A DNA stretch of 9,489 nucleotides. Source: an uncultured Gemmatimonadota bacterium (lineage in GTDB: Bacteria; Gemmatimonadota; Gemmatimonadetes; Longimicrobiales; Gaopeijiaceae). The stretch lies in assembly GCA_937136445.1 (NCBI GenBank), contig CAKZOQ010000513.1, positions 1-9,489 of the forward strand, read 5' to 3'. Below the pieces are notes generated by a model, which did not search any database, was not told the origin of the DNA, and saw nothing but the letters and a program-made list of their open reading frames with translations. A program made the position numbers and the translations under genes. Positions 5,791-9,489 of the stretch are shown one piece after another; within the stretch, counting starts at the first letter, position 1; the number at the start of each line of letters is the position of its first letter.

Positions 5791-6996
5791 ATGGACTTCC
5801 ACGAGCCCCCCGTCTTCCCCCGGGGGTTCCGCTGCGGCGCCCTCCACTGTGGCATCAAGGCATCGGGAGAGCCCGACCTGGCCCTCTTCGCCTCGGAACG
5901 GCCGGCCTCCGCCGCCGCGGTCTTCACCCGCAACCAGGTGCCCGGCGCCCCCATCACGGTGGGGCGGGAGCTCATCCGTGGCGGGGCCCTCCAGGCGGTG
6001 GTGGTGAACAGCCGGGTGGCGAACGTGGGGACTGGCGCCGAGGGGGTCGCCCGGGCCCGGAGGATGGGCCGAGCGGCCGCCCGCGCGCTGGGGGTGGAGG
6101 CGAACCACGTCCTCATGAGCTCCACCGGCGTCATCGGGGTGCACCTGCCCATCGAGAAGATCGAGGGAGCCCTCCCGGAACTCGCCGACGCCCTGAGCGA
6201 CGACCCCATGGTGGGGGCCCGGGGCATCATGACCACCGACACCCACCCCAAGGCCGTCTCGGTCCCGCTGCCTGTGGTCGCGGCGGACGAGCCGGAGGAC
6301 GGCCCGCCGATCCTCACCGTGGTGGGCAAGGGTGCCGGCATGATCGAGCCGAACATGGCCACCATGCTGGTCTACGCCTTCACCGACGCCGAGCTCTCCC
6401 CGGAGGTCCTGGATCGGGTGCTCCGTCGGACCGTGGCCGGGACCTTCAACATGCTCTCGGTGGATTCGGACACCAGCACCTCGGACACCTGCGCCATCCT
6501 GGCCAACGGGATGGTCGGACCGGTGGACGAGGAGGTCTTCGCCGAGGCCATGGAGGCCGCCTGTACCGCCATGACCGAGATGCTCGCCCGGGACGGCGAG
6601 GGCGCCAGCACCCTGATGCGCATCACCGTCTCGGGAGCGGCGACCCTCGACGACGCCCGGACGGTGGCCAAGTCCCTGGTGAACTCCCCGCTGATGAAGA
6701 CCATGGTCGCCGGGGGCGACCCGAACGTCGGGCGCATCCTCATGGCGGTGGGCAAGTGCTTCGACGCCCAGGTGGACCCGGACCGCATCGGAAGTGCGGT
6801 GAACGGGATCCCCGTCCTGGACGGTGGCCGCAGGACCGACTTCGACAACGAAGCCGTGGGCCGGCAGCTCCGGACCGACCCGGTGGACCTCACCGTGGAC
6901 CTGGGGGTGGGCGAGGCGCGAGCCCGCGCGTGGGGGTGTGACCTCACCCACGGCTACATCGAGGAGAACACCGGCTACTACGGGCCCTCTTCCTAG
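5791..6996 (+). CDS. argJ: ArgJ homologue: glutamate N-acetyltransferase/amino-acid acetyltransferase
   Basis: A 401-residue protein of standard ArgJ length. ArgJ moves the acetyl group from N-acetylornithine to glutamate (and in some species from acetyl-CoA) in cytoplasmic arginine synthesis. It is made as one chain that cuts itself to free an N-terminal Thr nucleophile. The cleavage motif is intact: KGAGMIEPNMA|T191-ML (180-193). Also present are the oxyanion-hole motif S111-T112-G113-VIG, IMTTDTHPK (146-154), DGEGAS (268-273), DPNVGRI (310-316) and the C-terminal ARAWGCDLT (378-386). Departures: the usually near-invariant NSGNANACTG is NSRVANVGTG (73-82); TVDGDTSTND is SVDSDTSTSD (223-232); DPNWGRI has Val for Trp. 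The start at 5791 matches the family N-terminus, but no Shine-Dalgarno sequence precedes it (bases 5776-5790 are pyrimidine-rich). No other arginine gene is in the window. It may be the real ArgJ of this lineage or a paralogue with another acyl substrate. Confidence 0.88.
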   Translation: MDFHEPPVFPRGFRCGALHCGIKASGEPDLALFASERPASAAAVFTRNQVPGAPITVGRELIRGGALQAVVVNSRVANVGTGAEGVARARRMGRAAARALGVEANHVLMSSTGVIGVHLPIEKIEGALPELADALSDDPMVGARGIMTTDTHPKAVSVPLPVVAADEPEDGPPILTVVGKGAGMIEPNMATMLVYAFTDAELSPEVLDRVLRRTVAGTFNMLSVDSDTSTSDTCAILANGMVGPVDEEVFAEAMEAACTAMTEMLARDGEGASTLMRITVSGAATLDDARTVAKSLVNSPLMKTMVAGGDPNVGRILMAVGKCFDAQVDPDRIGSAVNGIPVLDGGRRTDFDNEAVGRQLRTDPVDLTVDLGVGEARARAWGCDLTHGYIEENTGYYGPSS

Positions 6997-7034
6997 GGTC
7001 CTGAACGGGCCTGCGAACCCGGGATCAAGCGTAC

Positions 7035-7102
7035 CCTACCGGTGTAGGCCCCAACCGCGCCGTCTTCTGGCGGCGCCCGATGGCCGGCGGCCCGAAGGGC
7101 CG
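7035..7102 (+). other. Three successive hairpins between argJ and the copper protein gene
   Basis: CCTAC/GTAGG (7035-7048, loop CGGT), GCGCCG/CGGCGC (7057-7076, 8-base loop) and CGGCCC/GGGCCG (7088-7102, loop GAA) occur in a row within the 175-base gap. None has a T-tract, so they may be a weak or Rho-assisted 3' end for argJ, or structure in the leader of the next mRNA. Bases 7103-7157 show no clear promoter. Confidence 0.4.
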
Positions 7103-7171
7103 ACCGGTCCCGGTACCTACGAGCCGACACGCTCGAGCAGCGAATCGAACCCACAACAGGGATCCAACCAC

Positions 7172-7780
7172 ATGAAGCGTCTACTCACTCTTTCCCTCGT
7201 CGCCGTGCTGAGCGCCTGCGGTGGCGGTGAGCCCGCCGAAGACCCGGCCGAGACCGAGGCCGCGCCGGAGCCCGCCGCCCAGCCTGCGACCGCGGCTGAT
7301 CAGGGCCCCACGGGCGAGCTGACCATGCCCTCGTGGTTCTCCGTGGACGAAGCCAGCGAGACGGTGAACATGACCGTCGTCTCCGGCGCCACGTCCGCCA
7401 AGAACTACTGGAACTACAACGGAGCCGCCGACGGCACGATGCGCATCACGGTGCCCGAGGGGTACACGGTCACCATCGAGTTCGTGAACGAGGACCCGAA
7501 CATGGCCCACAGCTTCGGCATCGAAGCCACGCGGGACGGGGGCGCCGCCCCGCAGCCCAACCCGGTCTTCGCGGGCGCGGTGACGGAGAACCCCACCTCC
7601 ATGATGGAAGCCACCATGACGGGTGAGAGCGAGACGGTGACCTTCACCGCCGGCGCGGCAGGCGACTACTTCATGGTCTGCTACGTGCCCGGACACCTCT
7701 CCACCGGCATGTGGATCCACTTCCGCGTCTCCGACGACGGCTCCGCCGGCGTGCAGGGCGTGGTGGACGAGGTCATGTAG
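7172..7780 (+). CDS. Sulfocyanin-like blue copper lipoprotein
   Basis: A 202-residue protein with a lipoprotein signal (KRLLTLSLVAV, lipobox L13-S-A-C16) and an Ala/Glu/Pro-rich spacer (17-48) that would hold the domain away from the membrane. The cupredoxin domain (about 62-188) has the sulfocyanin layout: an N-terminal NYWNYNG (78-84), strand TMRITVPEGYTVTIEFVNED (89-108), first copper ligand His113 in NMAHSF, a PVFAGAVTENPT loop (131-142) and the closing site C170-YVPG-H175-LSTG-M180-W. His, Cys, His and Met form a type 1 copper site that shuttles single electrons. Sulfocyanins were first described in archaeal respiratory complexes (SoxE), and relatives occur in bacteria. No terminal oxidase gene is in the window, so the partner is unknown; the cytochrome protein at the left end is one exported redox candidate. 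AGGGA (7158-7162) supports the ATG. The gene stands alone before a strong terminator. Confidence 0.92.
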   Translation: MKRLLTLSLVAVLSACGGGEPAEDPAETEAAPEPAAQPATAADQGPTGELTMPSWFSVDEASETVNMTVVSGATSAKNYWNYNGAADGTMRITVPEGYTVTIEFVNEDPNMAHSFGIEATRDGGAAPQPNPVFAGAVTENPTSMMEATMTGESETVTFTAGAAGDYFMVCYVPGHLSTGMWIHFRVSDDGSAGVQGVVDEVM

Positions 7781-7795
7781 CTTCCGATCTCTCCA

Positions 7796-7848
7796 GGAAC
7801 GAAACGCGGCGCCGTCCCGGAAGGGGCGGCGCCGCTTTTTTTCGTTCC
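7796..7848. terminator. Strong bidirectional intrinsic terminator
   Basis: A 13-bp stem with one T-G pair (7806-7818 with 7823-7835, loop GGAA) is followed by seven T (7836-7842). The flanks are also complementary: GGAACGAAA (7796-7804) with TTTCGTTCC (7840-7848). On the minus strand the stem is followed by GTTTCGTT, so it can also serve the convergent gene ending at 7871. It ends the copper protein transcript 16 bases after its stop codon. Confidence 0.93.
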
Positions 7849-7870
7849 TCGAGCCCGCTGGGTGGGACGT

Positions 7871-8413
7871 CTAGCGGAAGAGACCCACCAGGGCGCCCAG
7901 CACCGGGATCAGAGAGAAGTTCTCTCCGCCGGATCCCGACTCCCCGCTGTCGCCCTCACCCGACTGGCTGGCCTCCATGAGGCCCCAGGCGCCGAGCACG
8001 AGACCGACCCCCACCGCCGAGGTCACCACCGTCCGCGAGGTGGAGAACTCCCGCACCTGCACCTGGCGCACCTCCGGACCGGGGATGTTCAGGGTGTCCA
8101 GAAAGACCCCGCTGCCGAAGTTGCCGAGGCGGTTGGCGTCCAGCCGGACCTCCAGGCTGAACTCGTCTCCCTGGTGCGCCAGCAGACGGCCCTCCACGTG
8201 TTCCAGCCGGATTCCGTGGCGGCGCTCCAGGTTGTCCTGGCCCGCCCCGGTCAGCTGCATCCGCAGCCGCTGGTTCTGCGGGGGCTCCGGAGTGGCCACC
8301 TCCTGGTAGGAATAGCACCCCGAGGCGAGAGCCACGAAGACCGCCAGTACCAGAGGGCGCACCACCCATCGTCGACCCGTCGTGTGATGCTTCTGCGAAC
8401 CGATCTGTCTCAT
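7871..8413 (-). CDS. Small lipoprotein of unknown function
   Basis: A 180-residue protein. The ATG at 8413 is preferred because GGAAGGAG (8420-8427 on the plus strand) sits 6 bases upstream; an ATG two codons earlier touches that site, and the open frame extends further without a sensible start. The signal has a long basic n-region (Arg, Lys, His, 1-20), a hydrophobic core (VLAVFVALA) and lipobox A30-S-G-C33, followed by YSYQEV. Residues about 45-140 are soluble and likely beta-rich (RLRMQLTG, RLEHVEGRLLAHQGDEFSLEV, VRQVQVREFSTSRT). A hydrophobic segment (about 141-158) and a Gly/Ser/Glu linker precede a hydrophobic tail ending ALVGLFR. I recall similar short CYSY/CYTY lipoproteins from Gemmatimonadota, but no function is assigned. 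It follows the SusD-family gene on the same strand, separated by an intrinsic terminator, and converges on the copper protein gene. Confidence 0.85.
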   Translation of the reverse strand: MRQIGSQKHHTTGRRWVVRPLVLAVFVALASGCYSYQEVATPEPPQNQRLRMQLTGAGQDNLERRHGIRLEHVEGRLLAHQGDEFSLEVRLDANRLGNFGSGVFLDTLNIPGPEVRQVQVREFSTSRTVVTSAVGVGLVLGAWGLMEASQSGEGDSGESGSGGENFSLIPVLGALVGLFR

Positions 8414-8419
8414 GCGCAT

Positions 8420-8427
8420 CTCCTTCC
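8420..8427 (-). promoter_or_regulatory. Ribosome binding site fixing the lipoprotein start
   Basis: On the minus strand GGAAGGAG ends 6 bases before the ATG at 8413. The alternative ATG at 8419 directly abuts the site and is less suitable. Confidence 0.7.
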
Positions 8428-8474
8428 GTGGGGGACCCCGCGACCGTGAATCTTCGCCGCGGTAGGCCCATGAG

Positions 8475-8501
8475 AAAAGGGCCCGGGGCGAGCCCGGACC
8501 C
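8475..8501 (-). terminator. Intrinsic terminator downstream of the SusD-family gene
   Basis: Read on the minus strand, a 9-bp stem with one T-G pair (8501-8493 with 8487-8479) and a 5-base loop is followed by TTTTCTC (8478-8472). It lies about 100 bases after the SusD stop codon and 59 bases before the lipoprotein ATG, so the two minus-strand genes are probably separate transcripts. The lipoprotein promoter must then lie within or just beside this element; no clear -35/-10 pair is visible. Confidence 0.7.
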
Positions 8502-8529
8502 TCTTCCTTCTTCATGTGTCGAGTCCGAC

Positions 8530-8575
8530 CGGGTGACGGGCCCTCGTTCTGACTACGAACGAGGACCCGACCCCG
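8530..8575. other. Long imperfect palindrome just after the SusD-family gene
   Basis: CCTCGTTC (8542-8549) pairs perfectly with GAACGAGG (8557-8564) around a 7-base loop. The stem can extend outward through GGG/CCC and CGGG/CCCG with interruptions. It begins 25 bases past the SusD stop codon. No T-tract follows on either strand, so it may be an mRNA 3'-end stabiliser or a second hairpin acting with the terminator at 8475-8501. Confidence 0.5.
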
Positions 8576-8599
8576 TGACGGCTCAGCTCATCCCGGTCC

Positions 8600-9489
8600 T
8601 CAGCTGCAGGTCCCCAGGATGTAGCAGTTGGACACCGACTCGTCCTGGCCGATGATGAACAGCTGGCCATTCCGCGTCGCGTCCGAGCCCGGCGCCCAGG
8701 TGGGCGCATCCACGTCGAACCGGTACATGTCCCAGATCCGCCGGGTGGGCTGGAAGAACAGGTTCACCTGGCGCTCGTGCTGCAGCAACTCCATGAGCGA
8801 GGTGTCCGAGTTCGCGGATGCATCGTAGGCGGCTACACCCCTCAACGCCCGAACGTCGTTCAGGTGCCCCTGGGCGGCGGCGTCATCGCCTGAGGCCAGA
8901 GCGGCCTCGGCGAGGATGAGGTGCATCTCCCGGGCGCTGACCACCGTGAGCGGCGGGTACAGGCCCTGCTCCAGGAAGTTGAAGATCGTCGCCTCCAGGG
9001 TGGGGTCCGGAATGCCTTCCACCGGATCCAGCAGCGTGATCGCCTCCACCTCACGCCCGGAGACGTTCAGCTGGACGTACACGTTGGACACCTGGAACTC
9101 CCGACGGTTGATGATCCAGCTTCCCATCGGGTTGCTCTGGCTCGACGACGAGAAGCCCAGATCGTACGTCCAATCCGGCTCCGGCAGCGATGCCAGGACC
9201 TGTTCGGCCAGGGCGTTCGCCTGCGCGTCGTTGATCAACGGATCGGCAGGTGCCGAACCGGGAGGATTCAACTTGGGCCAGAGAGCCCTCGCCCAGTGCG
9301 TCCGAGCCTGCAGCGCACGGGACGCGAGCACGATGTTCGTGGCGCCGACAGCGGCAGCCTCGGACTCGGCCGTGGACAGTCGGTCGAGCGCGATGTCGTA
9401 GACCGACTGCATGTTGCTCTCGCCGATGGGCGGCGCCACCTCGGTGCGGTTGGAGAACGTGAAGTCCTCCATGTTGTCCGCGATGGTCA
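8600..9489 (-). CDS. SusD/RagB-family outer-membrane nutrient-binding protein, N-terminus cut
   Basis: The minus frame is open from the right edge (first residues TIADNMEDF) to the stop at 8600: 295 residues, the C-terminal part of a protein usually about 450-600 long. SusD proteins are surface lipoproteins that cap a SusC TonB-dependent channel and bind glycans or peptides; the signal and lipobox lie outside the window. Visible hallmarks are a helical TPR-like segment (MQSVYDIALDRLSTAESEA, then LASRALQARTHWARAL), the family signature VSAREMHLILAEAALASGD followed by LNDVRALRG, and the C-terminal LLQHERQVNLFFQPTRRIWDMYRFD. The protein ends QLFIIGQDESVSNCYILGTCS, where many relatives have an L-x-P-I-P motif. 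The last residues carry two Cys five residues apart that could form a disulfide. A susC partner would be expected upstream, beyond the right edge. The substrate cannot be told from this part. Confidence 0.93.
   Translation of the reverse strand, partial: TIADNMEDFTFSNRTEVAPPIGESNMQSVYDIALDRLSTAESEAAAVGATNIVLASRALQARTHWARALWPKLNPPGSAPADPLINDAQANALAEQVLASLPEPDWTYDLGFSSSSQSNPMGSWIINRREFQVSNVYVQLNVSGREVEAITLLDPVEGIPDPTLEATIFNFLEQGLYPPLTVVSAREMHLILAEAALASGDDAAAQGHLNDVRALRGVAAYDASANSDTSLMELLQHERQVNLFFQPTRRIWDMYRFDVDAPTWAPGSDATRNGQLFIIGQDESVSNCYILGTCS

Noticed and set aside
5590..6951. 453-residue minus-strand open frame
   Set aside because: It is antisense to argJ, His/Gly/Arg-rich, with no family match.
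7961..7978. Possible link between the lipoprotein's Gly/Ser-rich linker and a DNA repeat
   Set aside because: The linker GEGDSGESGSGGE gives only short, imperfect codon repetition, not a real tandem repeat.
1..9489. CRISPR array, defence island, prophage or transposon
   Set aside because: I saw no regularly spaced repeats, transposase or integrase motifs, terminal inverted repeats or tRNA-like attachment sites, and codon use looks even throughout.

Overview
The window is a G+C-rich bacterial chromosome segment with strongly G/C-biased third codon positions. The gene content best fits Gemmatimonadota: a SusD/RagB-family protein, a sulfocyanin-type blue copper lipoprotein, a DUF1587/DUF1595-type cytochrome protein, a secreted creatininase-like protein and an exported D-aminoacylase-like amidohydrolase. 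This assignment is an inference from gene content; no rRNA or other phylogenetic marker is present. Ten protein genes are called, two of them cut by the window ends. I see no tRNA, rRNA, CRISPR array, insertion sequence or phage gene.

Layout. A planctomycete-type cytochrome c protein (1-1407, minus, C-terminus outside the window) diverges across a 294-base gap from a secreted creatininase-like protein (1702-2568, plus). A MarR-family regulator (2610-3116) follows 41 bases later. After it comes an AT-rich promoter island with a 17-bp pseudo-palindrome, then a small SnoaL/NTF2-like protein (3189-3542). Two hairpins separate this from a lipoprotein N-acyl-D-amino-acid deacylase homologue (3709-5424), a 57-residue unknown protein (5553-5726) and an ArgJ homologue (5791-6996). 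A hairpin-rich gap leads to a sulfocyanin-like lipoprotein (7172-7780), which ends at a strong bidirectional terminator. On the minus strand, a small unknown lipoprotein (7871-8413) lies downstream of a SusD-family gene (8600-9489, N-terminus outside the window). A good intrinsic terminator separates those two.

How the genes may work together. Most products carry a signal peptide or lipobox, so the region is rich in envelope functions: electron transfer (a c-type cytochrome and a blue copper protein), amide hydrolysis (creatininase-like and D-aminoacylase-like) and nutrient capture (SusD). The clearest regulatory unit is MarR, the AT-rich operator/promoter and SnoaL. The three amide- or acyl-transfer proteins (creatininase-like, D-aminoacylase-like, ArgJ) all depart from their families' textbook signature residues. 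These are the most interesting biochemical leads, although some may simply mark established subfamilies. I do not see a clear new defence, mobile or RNA system.
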